From contig NZ_LR026975.1 in NCBI RefSeq assembly GCF_900603025.1, positions 3,658,001-3,722,000 of the forward strand: a DNA stretch of 64,000 nucleotides. The letters are read 5' to 3'. The notes beneath the pieces are model-generated. The model was not told the DNA's origin and ran no database searches. It worked only from the letters and a program-made list of their open reading frames with translations. Numbering within the stretch: position 1 is the first letter of the stretch; every line of letters begins with the position of its first letter. This DNA comes from Mycolicibacterium hassiacum DSM 44199. GTDB taxonomy: Bacteria; Actinomycetota; Actinomycetes; Mycobacteriales; Mycobacteriaceae. Below, in pieces: positions 58,501-64,000 of the stretch. The translations under genes were made by a program, and so were the position numbers.

Positions 58501-61500
58501 GCCCGAGACCACCGCGCCGAACACCACGTCACGCTGATCGGTGAGCACCGCGAGCAACTGAGCCCAGGCGGCCTGCAGCACGGTGCTGACCGTGGTGCGC
58601 TGCGAGCGGGCCAGCTCCGTCAACGCCGCCGTGGTCTGTTCGCCGATCCTGCGCGCGACGACGCGGTGCGGCCCGGGTGCGGTGCGTTCCGGCGGCCCCA
58701 CCAGCGTCGGGGTGTCGAAGCCGGCCAGCACCTCCGCCCAAACCTGCTGCGCCGCAGCGACATCGCGGTCAGCGAGCCATTCGACGAACCGCCGGTAGGG
58801 CACCGGCGCGGGCAGCGCCTGACCGAAGTAGCCGGCGAAGATCTCCTGCAACAGGATCGGCAGCGACCAGCCGTCCATCACGATGTGGTGGATGGTGAGC
58901 ACCACGCGGTACTCATCGGCGCCGCAACGCATCGCCGCCACGCGTAACGTGGGCGAGGAATCCAGGTCGAAGATTGCTGCCCGCTCGGCCGCACACAGCC
59001 GCTCGAACCGAGCCTCGGCCTCGGCTGAATCGAACTCCTCGTAGCGCCAAGCGATCTGCGGATCGGCCGGAACGATCTGCACGGGCTCGTCGAAATCGAG
59101 GCAGAACCGTGCGACCAGGTGCGGGTGCCGCACCGCCACCGACTGCACCGCATCCCGCAGCCGGTCGACATCCAGTGCACCGGACAGCGTCAGCGTCAGC
59201 TGCACGGCGTAGATGTCGTCAGCCGGCCCCCGGTCACCGCCGGTGCGGTCGGTCAAAAACAGCAGGCCCTGCTGCAGCGGCGTCAGCGGCAGGATGTCGG
59301 CGACCCGGTACCGGCTGGTCAGCAGGTCGATCTCGGTCTGGTCGAGCCGCGCCGGGGCGATGTCGGACGGCGTCGGCCCACCCCCACCGGCGCGCACCAC
59401 CGCGCAGATCCGGGTCAGGGCGTCGAACCACAACCCGCTGAGGCGCTCGACATCCGCCTCGGCGAGCACCGACGTCGCCCAAGACCAACTCGCCTGCAGA
59501 CACGGACCCGTTTCGGTGTCGACGGTCGCGGCGTTGAGCGCGAGCGTGTGCGTCATCGGCATCGACAGCGCCGGTGCCGACATCAGCAACTCCTCGCCGG
59601 GCAGCCACGCCTGCGCGGGCGTGTCCGTTCCGCTGGTGACCCGGCCGAGGTAGTTGAACATCACCGTCGGATCAGGCTGGTCGAGCCCGGCTTCCCGGTT
59701 CAGGTAACGCACCAGCCCGTACGTCAGCCCGTCCGGCAGGGCGCGAAGCTGCTCCTTGGCGTTCTTGACGAACGCCTCCAGCGCGGATCCGCCGGCGGCG
59801 ATGTGCGACCACGGCTCCCCACCGGCCCGAAGCGCCACCGGGTACTTGGCGGTGAACCAGCCCACGGTGCGGGACAGGTCGACATCGTCGGCGAGATCCT
59901 CACTGCGCCCGTGACCTTCGACGTCGATGCCGACAGGCGTCTCGGCGGTGGCACCGGTGAACTCGGCCAGCGCCAGCCCGAACGCGATGAGCAGGATGTC
60001 CTGCACGCCGGCGCGGAACGCCGCGGGAACCTCGGCCAACAGCAGCCTGGTGGTTTCGGGATCGAGGCGCGCCGACAACTGACCGGCGGTGGCGTAGGTG
60101 TCGCGGCCCGGTTGCGGGGCGGCCAGCACCGGCGGCACCGCAGCGACGTCCCGCCACGCCTCGGCGGTCTGCGTCACCGCGGGCGTCCGGGCGTGCTCGG
60201 CGAGGAGCCGGGACCAGCGTGCGAACGAGGTGCCGCCGGCCGGAAGTTCGATCCGCTGCCCGCTGCGATGCTGTGCCGCGGCGATGTTGAGATCCTCGAT
60301 CAGGATGCGCCACGACACACCGTCGACCGCCAGGTGATGGATGACCACCGCCAGCTGCGCGGCGGAGCGGGCCCACACGGCCGCGAGCATCCTCCCGGCA
60401 CCGGGGCACAGCCGTTCCCGCGCGGCGCCGATGACCTCACCGGAGAGCTCGTCGACCACCTGCACGCAGTCGGCCGCGTTCACCGCGCCCGGTTCGGACA
60501 CCGAAAGCGTCCAGCCGCCGGCGTTGTCGGCGTCGGCCCGCAACCGCAGCATCGGGTGGTGGTCCAGCAGCGCCTGCAGCAGGGTGACGACATCGCCCTC
60601 GGACGTTCCCGCAGGTGCCCGCAGCACCATGGTCTGGTTGAACTCGTCGACCGGACCGTCGACCTCGGCCAGCCACCGCATGATCGGCGTGGCCACCACC
60701 GGTCCGAGACCATCGTCGGAAACCGTTGCCGTGTCGGCTTTCCCGCTGATACGCGCCAGCCGGGCCACGGTCTGTTCGGCGAATACATCGCGCGGGCGCA
60801 GCCTCAGCCCGGCGGCACGGGCCCGGGACACCACCTGCATCGACAGGATGCTGTCGCCGCCGAGTTCGAAGAACGAGTCGTCGACCCCGACCCGTTCCAG
60901 TCCGAGCACCTCGGCGAAGATCCCGGCCAACAACTCCTCGGTCGCGTTCGTCGGCGGCCGATAGGATCCGCCGTCCCGATAATCCGGCGCCGGCAGGGCC
61001 CGTTTGTCCAACTTGCCGTTGACGGTCAACGGCAGCGCATCGAGCACCACCACCGCGGCCGGGACCATGTAGGCCGGCAGCCGTTCCGACAGCACGGTCC
61101 GCGCCTTGGCCGGATCGGCGGTACCGGTGATGTAGCCGACCAGGCGCCTGTCGCCGGGCTGGTCCTCCCGCACGACCACCGCGGCCTGCTGCACGCCCTC
61201 GACCTCGGCCAGCACCGCCTGGATCTCGCCGAGCTCGATCCGGTAGCCACGGATCTTGACCTGCTCGTCGGCCCGCCCGAGGTAGTGCAGTTCCCCGTCG
61301 GGGCTCCAGCGCACCAGATCGCCGGACCGGTATATCCGCGCACCCGATCCGCCGAACGGGCACGCCACGAACCGCGAAGCGGTCAGCCCCGGGCGGCCGA
61401 CATAGCCGAACGCCACCCCGGCGCCTGCCACATACAGCTCACCCACCACACCCGGCGGCACCGGACGCAGGTACCGGTCGAGCACGAAGAAGCCCAGATG

Positions 61501-63840
61501 CGCCATCGGAACGCCGACCGGGCTGGCGCTGTCGTCCAGATCCGCCTCGGTGATCTCCCTAAACGAGGCATGCACCGTTGTCTCGGTGATGCCGTAGAGG
61601 TTGAGCAGCCGCGGTGATCCCACCGGATGGCGCTGCACCCACGGGCGCAGCCGCTGCGGCTCCAGTGCCTCACCGGCGAACAGCACCGCCCGCAGCGCGA
61701 GCCGATCGCCCACCTCCGGCTGCAGGCCATCGGCGGTCTGCAACGCGTAGAACGCCGAGGGGGTCTGGCTGAGCACGGTGACCTGCTCGTCGGCCAGCAG
61801 CGCCAGCAACTCCTCGGCCGAACGCGCCACCGCGTCCGGCACCACCACCAGCCGGCCCCCGTACAGCAGCGCACCCCACATCTCGCACACCGAGACGTCG
61901 AACGCCAGCGAGTGCGTCAACGACCAGACCTGGTCGCTGATGTCGACGTCGTCGGCCAGCGACTCCAGCAGCCGCACGACGTTCCCGTGCGCCACCGCAA
62001 CGCCTTTGGGCTTACCCGTGGTGCCCGAGGTGTAGATGATGTAGGCCAGATCCCCCGCTTGCGGCACCGGCACCGGCTCCGCCGGCTGGGTGGCGATCTG
62101 CGGGTCGTCGATGTCGATGACCGCCAGTTCCAGCCCGCTGAACCGGCCCGCCAGCTCGGCGGTCGTGACCGCGGCCAGCGGGGCGGCGTCGGCGAGCACG
62201 AACTCGATCCGCGCATCCGGATGTGCCGGATCGATCGGCACGTACGCCGCACCCGTCTTCAGCACCGCCAGGATCGCGGCGATCGCCCGCTCCGAGCGCG
62301 GCAGCAGCATGGCCACCCGCTGCCCCGGACCGGCACCGTGCGCAACAAGCCAGTGCGCCAACCGATTCGATGTCTCGTCCAGCTCGCGATAGGTCAACGA
62401 CCGACCCGCACAGGTCACCGCCACCGCGTCCGGACACTCCGCCACCCGGGCGGAGAACCGGGCCGGAATCGAATCCACCTGCCCGGCAGGGGCATTCAGC
62501 ACTTCGCCGTTCGACCACTCGGTGAAGGCGATGCGTTCGCTGTCGACCAACAGGTCGATGGTGGCCACCGGCCGATCCGGATCGTCGACCATCGCCGCCA
62601 GCACCCGCTCCAGTCGCTTTACCAGCCCGGACACCGGCAGATCGTCGAACGGGTGACCGCTGCCGGCGGTCGTCACCATCAGATCGTCGGCCGCGGTGGA
62701 GAAGTTGATGGTGAAGCTGCCGACCGGGCCGGTGCTCGTGTAATGCGCCGAGGCGGTCGCCGCCCCGAAGGAGAGCACCGTGGTGGACGGCAGGAAGTTC
62801 ACACCGATCCGGCCCGAGCCGTCGATGTTGCGGTTGACCCCGCGCTCGAGGGCCTGCGCGGGAAATCGCTGGTGTTCCAGAACTTCCCGGATGCGGGTGT
62901 TCACCTGCACGCAGAAGTCGGCGACCGAGGTGCCCGCCGCCGGACTCAGCGTGAGCGGAACGATGCCGGCGAACATGCCCGGCAGTGTCTTGGCATCCGG
63001 GTGCACCCTCCGGCTGACCGGGAAGTCCAGAACGATCTGATCGCCGCCGCCGGACCATTCGTGACCGAGCAGGGCGCACGCCGCCGTAAGGACCGACGAT
63101 CGCGGAATGTCAAGTGCTGTCGCGAAATTGTCCACCCGCGCCAACAGGCCGGCATCGAGCGGCTGCGGAGCGGGCAGCCAGTACGTGTGAGCCCGGTCCT
63201 CGGCGCGAGCCGAGAACGAGTTGTCGGTCTCAGCGGGGATGTTGCGCGACCAGAACTCTTCGTCCTTGCGGTAGTCCTCCGAGGCTTCGTACTCGGACTC
63301 GATCCGGATCAGGTCGTCGAGGGAGCCGAAGATGGCCGGTGGGACCGGGGCACCCGAGACAACCGCGGAGTACACCGAGGCGATCCGTTGACCGGCCAGG
63401 CCGAGGCCGAAACCGTCGATGACGATGTGGTGGCAGCAGGCGAACAGGTGATACTCGTCGAATCGGGTTTGGAACAGCGCGAATCGGAACAGGGGGCCGG
63501 ACAGCGGCATCGGGGCGGCCTGGATCTCCGCCGCGATGCGCTCGACCTGACCCGCTCCGTCCTCGCACCGGGTCAGGTCGTAGAACTCGAGTTCGACTGG
63601 CGGATCATCGAGTACGCGCTGGACAACGTGACCGTCGACGGACTCGAAAGAGGCCCGCCCCGGCTCGATGTCCTGCACGACGCGTCGAATCGACCACTCC
63701 AGCGCATCGATGTCGACAGCACCGTCGATCGTCACCAGAAGGCCGAGGTGCCAGGCAGCGTCCTGATCGCGCGTCTCTTGAGCAAGCCAGATTTCGAGTT
63801 GACCGCGTGTCAGCGGAAGCACACGATCATTCGACTGCAT
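36328..63840 (-). CDS. Giant seven-and-a-half-module NRPS (lipopeptide synthetase)
   Basis: This 9170-residue enzyme has seven full modules and a terminal condensation domain. The order is C-A-T-E, C-A-T, C-A-T, C-A-T, C-A-T, C-A-T-E, C-A-T-E, C. Condensation domains after an epimerase start [12 protein letters not shown] and carry HHIV-DGWS (DCL type); the others start [12 protein letters not shown] and carry HHIAADGWS (LCL type). The first domain ([24 protein letters not shown]) follows no amino-acid module and looks like an acyl-accepting starter. Epimerases show [12 protein letters not shown]. No N-methyltransferase was seen. The ATG at 63840 has AGGGGA upstream. Large parts are near-identical copies of each other. 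An MbtH-like partner is expected for such A domains but is not in the window. Confidence 0.95.
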   Translation of the reverse strand: MQSNDRVLPLTRGQLEIWLAQETRDQDAAWHLGLLVTIDGAVDIDALEWSIRRVVQDIEPGRASFESVDGHVVQRVLDDPPVELEFYDLTRCEDGAGQVERIAAEIQAAPMPLSGPLFRFALFQTRFDEYHLFACCHHIVIDGFGLGLAGQRIASVYSAVVSGAPVPPAIFGSLDDLIRIESEYEASEDYRKDEEFWSRNIPAETDNSFSARAEDRAHTYWLPAPQPLDAGLLARVDNFATALDIPRSSVLTAACALLGHEWSGGGDQIVLDFPVSRRVHPDAKTLPGMFAGIVPLTLSPAAGTSVADFCVQVNTRIREVLEHQRFPAQALERGVNRNIDGSGRIGVNFLPSTTVLSFGAATASAHYTSTGPVGSFTINFSTAADDLMVTTAGSGHPFDDLPVSGLVKRLERVLAAMVDDPDRPVATIDLLVDSERIAFTEWSNGEVLNAPAGQVDSIPARFSARVAECPDAVAVTCAGRSLTYRELDETSNRLAHWLVAHGAGPGQRVAMLLPRSERAIAAILAVLKTGAAYVPIDPAHPDARIEFVLADAAPLAAVTTAELAGRFSGLELAVIDIDDPQIATQPAEPVPVPQAGDLAYIIYTSGTTGKPKGVAVAHGNVVRLLESLADDVDISDQVWSLTHSLAFDVSVCEMWGALLYGGRLVVVPDAVARSAEELLALLADEQVTVLSQTPSAFYALQTADGLQPEVGDRLALRAVLFAGEALEPQRLRPWVQRHPVGSPRLLNLYGITETTVHASFREITEADLDDSASPVGVPMAHLGFFVLDRYLRPVPPGVVGELYVAGAGVAFGYVGRPGLTASRFVACPFGGSGARIYRSGDLVRWSPDGELHYLGRADEQVKIRGYRIELGEIQAVLAEVEGVQQAAVVVREDQPGDRRLVGYITGTADPAKARTVLSERLPAYMVPAAVVVLDALPLTVNGKLDKRALPAPDYRDGGSYRPPTNATEELLAGIFAEVLGLERVGVDDSFFELGGDSILSMQVVSRARAAGLRLRPRDVFAEQTVARLARISGKADTATVSDDGLGPVVATPIMRWLAEVDGPVDEFNQTMVLRAPAGTSEGDVVTLLQALLDHHPMLRLRADADNAGGWTLSVSEPGAVNAADCVQVVDELSGEVIGAARERLCPGAGRMLAAVWARSAAQLAVVIHHLAVDGVSWRILIEDLNIAAAQHRSGQRIELPAGGTSFARWSRLLAEHARTPAVTQTAEAWRDVAAVPPVLAAPQPGRDTYATAGQLSARLDPETTRLLLAEVPAAFRAGVQDILLIAFGLALAEFTGATAETPVGIDVEGHGRSEDLADDVDLSRTVGWFTAKYPVALRAGGEPWSHIAAGGSALEAFVKNAKEQLRALPDGLTYGLVRYLNREAGLDQPDPTVMFNYLGRVTSGTDTPAQAWLPGEELLMSAPALSMPMTHTLALNAATVDTETGPCLQASWSWATSVLAEADVERLSGLWFDALTRICAVVRAGGGGPTPSDIAPARLDQTEIDLLTSRYRVADILPLTPLQQGLLFLTDRTGGDRGPADDIYAVQLTLTLSGALDVDRLRDAVQSVAVRHPHLVARFCLDFDEPVQIVPADPQIAWRYEEFDSAEAEARFERLCAAERAAIFDLDSSPTLRVAAMRCGADEYRVVLTIHHIVMDGWSLPILLQEIFAGYFGQALPAPVPYRRFVEWLADRDVAAAQQVWAEVLAGFDTPTLVGPPERTAPGPHRVVARRIGEQTTAALTELARSQRTTVSTVLQAAWAQLLAVLTDQRDVVFGAVVSGRPDDVVGADSMIGLLINTVPVRATLGGSTTVAELLARLQQVHGQTLEHEHLALPEIHRITGFDQLFDTLFVYENYPVDAAAELSAEGLTLTGFSSREFNHYPLAVQVLPGSELEVRIEFDTEVFDGATAEGLLERLERVLAAMVDDPDRPVAAVEILAADEVSRLDALGNRAMLNAPAAHAESIPARFAAQVTRVPDAVAVTAGGRSLTYRELDEASNRLAHLLIEHGARPGRCVALLLPRSIEMVVSVLAVLKSGAAYLPLDAAHPDARIRFTVGDAGPVMALSTAELAPRLAELDLSVIDVADSRIAAQPATALPAPGADEIAYLIYTSGTTGTPKGVMVAHRNVVQLLEVLGEYLPVSGVWSQCHTYGFDTSVWETFGPLLNGGRVLVVPDDIVRSPHELHELLVAERVDVLTSTPSAVGALSHEGLDGTAVVVAGEACPPDVVDRWAPGRVMINAYGPTETTMVVTLSRPLVEGMGEPPIGGPVPGAALFVLDQWLRPVPPGVVGHLYVAGRGLTCGYLGRPGLTATRFVACPFGGSGARMYYTGDLVRWGADGQLQYLGRADEQVKIRGHRIELGEIQAVLAEVEGVQQAAVVVREDRPGDKRLVGYITGSADPFAARRALAERLPAYMVPSAVVVLDRFPLTVNGKLDTRALPAPQYHESDTYRAPTNAVEELLAGIYAEVLGLERVGIDDSFFDLGGDSLTAMRVIAAINNAFDTHVPVRTLFEAPTVAQLALRIGDGGAGWAPLVPVERPAAVPLSFAQQRLWFIDQLQGPSPIYNMAVALRMRGPLDVDSLRAALRDVVARHESLRTVFVAADGVPQQVIVPAERAEFGWQLVEATGWSDEQLEHALDEVGGHVFDLSVEIPLRATLFRLNAEEHVLAGVVHHIAADGWSITPLVSDLARAYEARRQGRAPDWAPLPVQYADFTLWQREQLGELDDENSRLATELAYWRQTLAGLPERLELPTDRPYPAVADYRGASVAVNWPAELAHRIRALARAHNATSFMVVQAALAALLSRLSASSDVALGFAIAGRRDPALDELVGFFVNTLVLRVEIEGDPTVTELLAHVRQRSLAAFEHQDVPFEVLVDQLNPVRSRSHHPLVQVILAWQNFTGHGGDDSLAGLSLGDLELSRIPLRTRTARMDLAFTLGECWTDGGELTGIVGSVEYRTDVFDGATVEVLVDRLERVLTAMTADPARRLSSVDLLAPEEQILLADIGNTKVLDAPVVPTTLPELFAECVARAPEAVAMRFDGRSHTYRELDEASTRLAHLLAGTGVGRGDCVALLFPRSDKAVTAILAVLKTGAAYLPIDPALPSARMEFMLADAAPKVAVTTGDLIGRFDGLGLTAVDIDDPRIETQPVTALAGPAPDDLAYLIYTSGTTGKPKGVAVAHRNAAELFKSLHLDMGIEPGQTWTQFHSLAFDFSVWEIFGALLSGGRLVVVPESATRSPAEFHDLLVHEQVTVLTQTPSAVGALSPEGLESVALVVGGEACPPDVVDKWSPGRRMINGYGPAETTVCITISGPLRSGESVPIGYPVTGAALFVLDEWLRLVPPGVVGELYAAGRGVTCGYIRRPGLTASRFVACPFGEPGSRMYRTGDLVRWGADGQLRYLGRADEQVKIRGYRIELGDIQSALAGLDGVRQAAVIVREDRPGDKRLVGYVTETAPGAVRPSELRAALAEQLPPYMVPAAVVVLDALPLTGNGKLDRRALPAPDYREGDNYRAPSTPAEEILAGVYAQVLGLERVGVDDSFFDLGGDSISAMRLVAAINDAFGTQVSVRTVFEAPTVAQLAPRIGDDTDVLEPLVPVERPDVVPLSFAQQRLWFVDQLQGPSPVYNMPVALRLRGTLDVEALRAALGDVVARHESLRTVFVTADGVPQQIVIPADQAEFGWQVVDATGWSPDRLEQEVAATATHAFRLDEEIPLWARLFRLSADEHVLVGVVHHIAADGWSLVPLVRDLATAYQARTDNSAPGWSPLPVQYVDYTLWQRAQFGDFDDAESRIARQLAYWQDALADLPERLQLPTDRPYPAVADTRGATVAVDWSADLQRRINEFARAHNATSFMVVQTALAILLGRLAATNDVAMGFPIAGRRDPALNDLIGFFVNTLVLRVDLSGNPTPAELLEQVRQRALTAFDNQDVPFEVLVERLQPTRTLSHHPLVQVLLAWQNFAGQRTDLLSGLTLGDVAVDQLPVETHTARMDLSFSIGERWTDAGEPAGIGGTVEYRIDLFDADTIETLIARFERVLAAMVDDPDRPVATIDLLVDSERIAFTEWSNGEVLNAPAGQVDSIPARFSARVAECPDAVAVTCAGRSLTYRELDETSNRLAHWLVAHGAGPGQRVAMLLPRSERAIAAILAVLKTGAAYVPIDPAHPDARIEFVLADAAPLAAVTTAELAGRFSGLELAVIDIDDPQIATQPAEPVPVPQAGDLAYIIYTSGTTGKPKGVAVAHGNVVRLLESLADDVDISDQVWSLTHSLAFDVSVCEMWGALLYGGRLVVVPDAVARSAEELLALLADEQVTVLSQTPSAFYALQTADGLQPEVGDRLALRAVLFAGEALEPQRLRPWVQRHPVGSPRLLNLYGITETTVHASFREITEADLDDSASPVGVPMAHLGFFVLDRYLRPVPPGVVGELYVAGAGVAFGYVGRPGLTASRFVACPFGGSGARMYRSGDLVRWSPDGELHYLGRADEQVKIRGHRIELGEIQAVLAEVEGVQQAAVVVREDRPGDRRLVGYITGSADPFAARRALAERLPAYMVPSAVVVLDRFPLTVNGKLDTRALPAPQYHESDTYRAPTNAVEELLAGIYAEVLGLERVGIDDSFFDLGGDSLTAMRVIAAINNAFDTHVPVRTLFEAPTVAQLALRIGDGGAGWAPLVPVERPAAVPLSFAQQRLWFIDQLQGPSPIYNMAVALRMRGPLDVDSLRAALRDVVARHESLRTVFVAADGVPQQVIVPAERAEFGWQLVEATGWSDEQLEHALDEVGGHVFDLSVEIPLRATLFRLNAEEHVLAGVVHHIAADGWSITPLVSDLARAYEARRQGRAPDWAPLPVQYADFTLWQREQLGELDDENSRLATELAYWRQTLAGLPERLELPTDRPYPAVADYRGASVAVNWPAELAHRIRALARAHNATSFMVVQAALAALLSRLSASSDVALGFAIAGRRDPALDELVGFFVNTLVLRVEIEGDPTVTELLAHVRQRSLAAFEHQDVPFEVLVDQLNPVRSRSHHPLVQVILAWQNFTGHGGDDSLAGLSLGDLELSRIPLRTRTARMDLAFTLGECWTDGGELTGIVGSVEYRTDVFDGATVEVLVDRLERVLTAMTADPARRLSSVDLLAPEEQILLADIGNTKVLDAPVVPTTLPELFAECVARAPEAVAMRFDGRSHTYRELDEASTRLAHLLAGTGVGRGDCVALLFPRSDKAVTAILAVLKTGAAYLPIDPALPSARMEFMLADAAPKVAVTTGDLIGRFDGLGLTAVDIDDPRIETQPVTALAGPAPDDLAYLIYTSGTTGKPKGVAVAHRNAAELFKSLHLDMGIEPGQTWTQFHSLAFDFSVWEIFGALLSGGRLVVVPESATRSPAEFHDLLVHEQVTMLTQTPSAVGALSPEGLESVALVVGGEACPPDVVDKWSPGRRMINGYGPAETTVCITISGPLRSGESVPIGYPVTGAALFVLDEWLRLVPPGVVGELYAAGRGVTCGYIRRPGLTASRFVACPFGEPGSRMYRTGDLVRWGADGQLRYLGRADEQVKIRGYRIELGDIQSALAGLDGVRQAAVIVREDRPGDKRLVGYVTETAPGAVRPSELRAALAEQLPPYMVPAAVVVLDALPLTGNGKLDRRALPAPDYREGDNYRAPSTPAEEILAGVYAQVLGLERVGVDDSFFDLGGDSISAMRLVAAINDAFGTQVSVRTVFEAPTVAQLAPRIGDDTDVLEPLVPVERPDVVPLSFAQQRLWFVDQLQGPSPVYNMPVALRLRGTLDVEALRAALGDVVARHESLRTVFVTADGVPQQIVIPADQAEFGWQVVDATGWSPDRLEQEVAATATHAFRLDEEIPLWARLFRLSADEHVLVGVVHHIAADGWSLVPLVRDLATAYQARTDNSAPGWSPLPVQYVDYTLWQRAQFGDFDDAESRIARQLAYWQDALADLPERLQLPTDRPYPAVADTRGATVAVDWSADLQRRINEFARAHNATSFMVVQTALAILLGRLAATNDVAMGFPIAGRRDPALNDLIGFFVNTLVLRVDLSGNPTPAELLEQVRQRALTAFDNQDVPFEVLVERLQPTRTLSHHPLVQVLLAWQNFAGQRTDLLSGLTLGDVAVDQLPVETHTARMDLSFSIGERWTDAGEPAGIGGTVEYRIDLFDADTIETLIARFERVLAAITADPARPLSRIDVLDQDEHAQFDRLGNRPALSSPAPPATSITGLFGAHVAQTPDAVAVSYQGGSLSYRSLDEASNQLAHKLSALGAAPGTRVAMLLNRSPEAVIAIMAVLKTGAAYVPIDPVVPDERVRFILGDARPLAVVTSAEHASRLDGADLPVIDVHDADIAAQPVTAPATTVLPDDTAYLIYTSGTTGKPKGVAVTHHNVTQLLSTLDAGLPKPGVWALCHSLAFDVSVWEIFGALLRGGRVVVVGDTVVGSPEEFHDVLVRERVTVLTQTPSAVGMLSPDGLEHTALVVVGEACRPEVVDRWAPGRLMINAYGPTETTMCVTISAPLAPGHTVPIGSPVDRAALFVLDEWLRPVPAGVVGELYVAGDGVAHGYVDRPGLTATRFVACPFGGSGTRMYRTGDLVRWGADGQLQYLGRADEQVKVRGYRIELGEIQTALAALDGVDQAAVIAREDRPGDKRLVGYITETVPGTVEPAALRAELADRLPAYMVPSAVVVLDRLPLTANNKLDVRALPAPDYADRHHYRAPSTRTEEILAGIYAEVLGLERVGVDQSFFELGGDSILSMQVVSRARAAGLTCRPRDIFVEQTVERLARVVGAGSRDVADDDGVGPAVATPIMRWLHGLPGRKDEFNQTVILRAPAGATETDVVVLLQALIDRHPALRLHAADDGAGNMSLHVSARGEIHAGKFVQTVDALNEETLRAARSRLNPDAGAMISAVWVPDAALLAVIVHHLAVDAVSWRILLEDLNIAWAQHHSGQSIELPRGGTSFTRWSVLLSERALDSDIAELAEAWRQAAAAPQLLPAPRPDDTYATAGQLSAELDAETTRSLLGEVPAAFHAGVQDILLIAFGLAWAQFLGRFNEPIGIDVEGHGRAEELVGGADLSRTVGWFTSKYPAALTVGELPWAQLASGDAALGPIVKQAKEQLRALPDGVTYGLLRYLNPDVELTGPDPAVAFNYLGRLGAAGDLPEQLWRVDSDSAPLLAVASAVPVSLGHTVELNAGIREDGGEPRLQANWTWAQSALTEEQIRRVGELWFEALQGICAHVRRGGGGLTPSDVAPARLSQAQLDELSRRFAVADVLPLTPLQQGLLFLTSHAGGEAGAGDDVYALQLALTLSGSLDVRRLRDAVQQVVDRHPHLVARFCLDFDEPVQIVPAEPQMAWRYEEISAGNRDRFEQLCAAERRAVFDLASSPALRVAVARTGPDVHRVVLTSHHIVIDGWSLPILLQEIFAGYFGQPLPAAVPYRRFVEWLAGRDVDAARAAWGELLAGFDTPTLVAGAQRTEPGPRGSLAHRVDERTTAALAELARSQHTTVSTVLQAAWAQLVALLTGQRDVVFGAVVSGRPDEIAGVDSMIGLLINTIPVRATLNPSTTTADLLGRLQRAHSETLEHQHLALPEIHRIAGFDQLFDTLFVFENYPVGAAAELSAEGLTLTDFSSREFTHYPLALQVEPGRELGMRIEYDTELFDAAAVEGLIARFERLLTAMVTDPHRPVSNIDLLTGAEWERLAGWGNGQMVEASVAQAESIPARFAEQVARTPDAVAVTCAGRSLTYRELDETSNRLAHWLVAHGAGPGQRVAMLLPRSERAIAAILAVLKTGAAYVPIDPAHPDARIEFVLADAAPLAAVTTAELAGRFSGLELAVIDIDDPQIATQPAEPVPVPQAGDLAYIIYTSGTTGKPKGVAVAHGNVVRLLESLADDVDISDQVWSLTHSLAFDVSVCEMWGALLYGGRLVVVPDAVARSAEELLALLADEQVTVLSQTPSAFYALQTADGLQPEVGDRLALRAVLFAGEALEPQRLRPWVQRHPVGSPRLLNLYGITETTVHASFREITEADLDDSASPVGVPMAHLGFFVLDRYLRPVPPGVVGELYVAGAGVAFGYVGRPGLTASRFVACPFGGSGARMYRSGDLVRWSPDGELHYLGRADEQVKIRGYRIELGEIQAVLAEVEGVQQAAVVVREDQPGDRRLVGYITGTADPAKARTVLSERLPAYMVPAAVVVLDALPLTVNGKLDKRALPAPDYRDGGSYRPPTNATEELLAGIFAEVLGLERVGVDDSFFELGGDSILSMQVVSRARAAGLRLRPRDVFAEQTVARLARISGKADTATVSDDGLGPVVATPIMRWLAEVDGPVDEFNQTMVLRAPAGTSEGDVVTLLQALLDHHPMLRLRAVKDAVDGWELTVPQRGAVSAAECLRVVDELTVDALADAQARLRPADGRMLSALWARSTGQLALIVHHLAIDGVSWRILLEDLNIAWAQHHNGQPIELPSGGTSFARWSQQLAEWGQSPEVFATADRWREVTSAAPLLPAPQPDRDTYATAGQLSTELDTETTRMVLGEVPAAFRAGVQDILLIAFALALAEFAGAGEASRIAIDVEGHGRSEDFADDIDLLRTIGWFTAKYPVALHVGKPAWSQVTAGDAALESLIKDAKEQLRALPDELTYGLLRYLHPEAGLDRPDPTVMFNYLGRLGGGELSAEMWRPDTDLSVSAPALPMRLAHTVALNAVTVDTETGPRLQANWTWATSVLDDAGVHRLNRLWFDALAGICALVRSGGGGLTPSDIAPARLDQKQIDDLTRRYRVADILPLTPLQQGLLFLSSTAEQSADLYAGQLRIGLSGPLDIQRLRDAVTGAVRRHPNLMARFTDEFGSPVQIVPSEPDVPWRVIEVESGADVEQRIEQVAAAERAAVRDLAAGKPFRAAVIRGAEADRHWLLLTNHHIVTDGWSMSILLREAIAGYYGQRLPAAPAYRDFVSWLAERDVDAAHDAWRDVLAGLDAPTLVAPRGHLGSGRRSVQTLQLSETTTQKIAELARSQHTTVSTVLQGAWAQILMWLTGQTDVVFGTTVSGRPAELPGADAMVGLLINTVPVRATITPDTTIASLLEQLQTAHNRTLEHQHLGLNDIHRIAGHDQLFDTAFVYENYPIDSGAPLGPDGLTITDVTPRELNHYPLTMQAIPGQEITLRAEFDCALFDDRRIAKLLDRMQRVLVAMVGGSGRNA
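37650..42095 (-). other. NRPS module 7: DCL C - A - T - E
   Basis: A7 is the third copy of the A1 core and keeps the A1 C-terminal subdomain, carrier and epimerase start, so position 7 should be the same D residue as position 1. The condensation domain is DCL type, in line with the module 6 epimerase. Confidence 0.7.
38818..40707. repeat. A1-type block, copy in module 7
   Basis: Near-identical to 60544-62433 at offset 21726 bp. It covers nearly all of A7, T7 and the start of the epimerase. One coding change seen is ARMYRSG here against ARIYRSG in module 1. Confidence 0.9.
42150..46670 (-). other. NRPS module 6: LCL C - A - T - E
   Basis: A6 (about residues 6204-6700) has pocket D-V-W-T-V-V-A-M-C-K, close to A8 of the next protein, so positions 6 and 8 may hold the same or similar residues. 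An epimerase follows (about 6777-7227), so a D residue is expected. Confidence 0.65.
45344..50415. repeat. 5.07-kb near-identical NRPS duplication, copy 1
   Basis: It matches 51734-56805 at a constant offset of 6390 bp. It covers A4's C-terminal subdomain, T4, C5, A5, T5 and most of C6. Differences noticed by eye: 47703, 50291 and 50371 (T/C/A here, C/T/G in copy 2). Confidence 0.93.
46710..49860 (-). other. NRPS module 5: LCL C - A - T
   Basis: This is a copy of module 3 with the same pocket (D-F-W-T-V-G-G-V-C-K). One visible change, Val to Met (codon at 47702-47704), is directly before the fourth pocket residue (VTMLTQ here against VTVLTQ in module 3). Confidence 0.7.
49890..53060 (-). other. 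NRPS module 4: LCL C - hybrid A - T
   Basis: A4 is a hybrid. Its core up to the hinge motif is a copy of A1 (pocket D-V-C-S-L-A-L-V-H-K), and its C-terminal subdomain and carrier are copies of module 2's. No epimerase follows, so the module-1 substrate should be used here in L form. Confidence 0.7.
50402..51753. repeat. A1-type adenylation core, copy in module 4
   Basis: Matches 61259-62610 at offset 10857 bp, including the linker before the A domain. It ends on the left at the hinge motif, where the 5.07-kb duplication starts; the two tracts overlap by only 14 bp. Confidence 0.9.
51734..56805. repeat. 5.07-kb near-identical NRPS duplication, copy 2
   Basis: This is the partner of 45344-50415. 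It covers A2's C-terminal subdomain, T2, C3, A3, T3 and most of C4. Its right end falls in the codons for the hinge motif DEQVKIRG. Confidence 0.93.
53100..56250 (-). other. NRPS module 3: LCL C - A - T
   Basis: LCL condensation domain, A3 pocket D-F-W-T-V-G-G-V-C-K, and a carrier with LGGDSISAM. The substrate is not assigned. It is nearly identical to module 5. Confidence 0.65.
56290..59330 (-). other. NRPS module 2: DCL C - A - T
   Basis: The condensation domain (HHIVMDGWS) accepts a D-configured donor, as expected after module 1's epimerase. A2 pocket: D-T-W-T-V-A-A-M-V-K, in the hydrophobic/aromatic group; Phe-like is a guess. The A2 core is unique in the window, but from its hinge motif onward the module matches module 4. 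Confidence 0.65.
59425..63840 (-). other. NRPS module 1: starter C - A - T - E
   Basis: The starter-like condensation domain spans about residues 1-420 and A1 about 455-960, with a carrier (LGGDS near 995) and an epimerase to about 1470. Pocket residues read by alignment to GrsA give D-V-C-S-L-A-L-V-H-K. The scaffold ([24 protein letters not shown]) resembles threonine-type domains, but the code does not match the Thr signature, so the substrate is open. The product residue should be D. Confidence 0.7.
60544..62433. repeat. A1-type block, copy in module 1
   Basis: Partner of 38818-40707. Its A-domain core also matches module 4 (50402-51753). Confidence 0.9.
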
Positions 63841-63855
63841 AGAGTCCCCTAGCCG

Positions 63856-63913
63856 TTTACGAGCTCAGCAATTCGCCAGCTCAGTTTACGAGCTCAGCAA
63901 TTCGCCAGCTCAG
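63856..63913. repeat. Two perfect 29-bp tandem repeats in the leader of the giant NRPS
   Basis: Copies at 63856-63884 and 63885-63913 are identical and end 16 bp before the NRPS start codon. On the coding strand each copy holds CTGAGCT twice, 16 bases apart, so four CTGAGCT boxes occur in series. They may be regulator sites or part of the 5' leader. Confidence 0.9.
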
Positions 63914-63974
63914 TGACGAATACGTTCCCCATCGGTAGGCCTCGCGGGCGGCCGACGGTTATGTGCCGGATCCT

Positions 63975-63992
63975 CCGCCTGCCGCCAGGCGG
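63975..63992. terminator. GC-rich hairpin at the right edge
   Basis: CCGCCTG-ccgc-CAGGCGG forms a perfect 7-bp stem. It could end a transcript from beyond the window or belong to the NRPS promoter region; no T run is seen. Confidence 0.3.
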
Positions 63993-64000
63993 TCCCGCAG

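Noticed and set aside
30536..63840. Assignment to the glycopeptidolipid (mps1-mps2) pathway
   Set aside because: GPL synthetases have four modules and leave an amino alcohol; here there are nine modules and a thioesterase, and no GPL sugar genes are present.
36328..63840. Assignment to fortuitine, a known nine-residue mycobacterial peptidolipid
   Set aside because: Fortuitine has N-methyl-leucines; no methyltransferase domain is visible in any module, and the A-domain repeat pattern differs from its residue order.
63856..63913. CRISPR array
   Set aside because: There are only two repeat units, directly abutting without spacers, and no cas genes.

Overview
This is a high-GC actinobacterial window, almost certainly from a rapidly growing Mycobacterium (Mycolicibacterium). 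The evidence is a run matching the M. tuberculosis Rv0904c-Rv0907 neighbourhood (accD3, echA6, a metallo-beta-lactamase-fold protein, a serine beta-lactamase-like lipoprotein), a Mas-type polyketide synthase, a FAAL-type fatty-acyl-AMP ligase, a Gap-family membrane protein, mycobacterial HtpG and leaderless-type promoters. All assignments come from reading the sequence and its translations; no database search was run.

Left part (1-12.8 kb), mostly core genome. A minus-strand group holds echA6, the MBL protein and the lipoprotein. Upstream of it is a two-gene operon of a glycosyltransferase and a glycogen-debranching-like enzyme. That operon is preceded by a perfect CIRCE (HrcA) operator, so the pair looks heat-shock controlled. 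accD3 runs divergently from it. Two small minus-strand genes, a hypothetical gene, an epoxide hydrolase and a cytochrome P450 with a frameshift at its heme-binding motif follow.

Middle part (12.9-30.5 kb). Three ABC exporter half-transporters lie on the minus strand; two of them form an evident heterodimer with complementary degenerate ATP sites. A FAAL and htpG follow on the same strand. Divergent from htpG is a complete KS-AT-DH-ER-KR-ACP polyketide synthase, followed by a Gap-family membrane protein.

Right part (30.5-64 kb). Two minus-strand NRPS genes overlap by 4 bp: a giant 9170-residue enzyme and a 1931-residue enzyme ending in a thioesterase. Together they encode nine modules: C-A-T-E / C-A-T / C-A-T / C-A-T / C-A-T / C-A-T-E / C-A-T-E / C | A-T / C-A-T-TE. 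With a FAAL, a fully reducing PKS, an N-terminal starter-like condensation domain and a Gap-family protein next door, the simplest reading is a nine-residue lipopeptide with D residues at positions 1, 6 and 7, released by a thioesterase. It does not match the GPL pathway (four modules, aminoalcohol terminus) or fortuitine-type N-methylated peptides (no methyltransferase domains seen).

The big NRPS is a mosaic. A segment of about 5.07 kb is present twice in tandem at 6390-bp spacing and is nearly identical. One adenylation core is present three times. Exchange points fall repeatedly at the A-domain hinge motif (DEQVKIRG). The smaller NRPS has a strong G/T bias on its coding strand, unlike the rest of the window.
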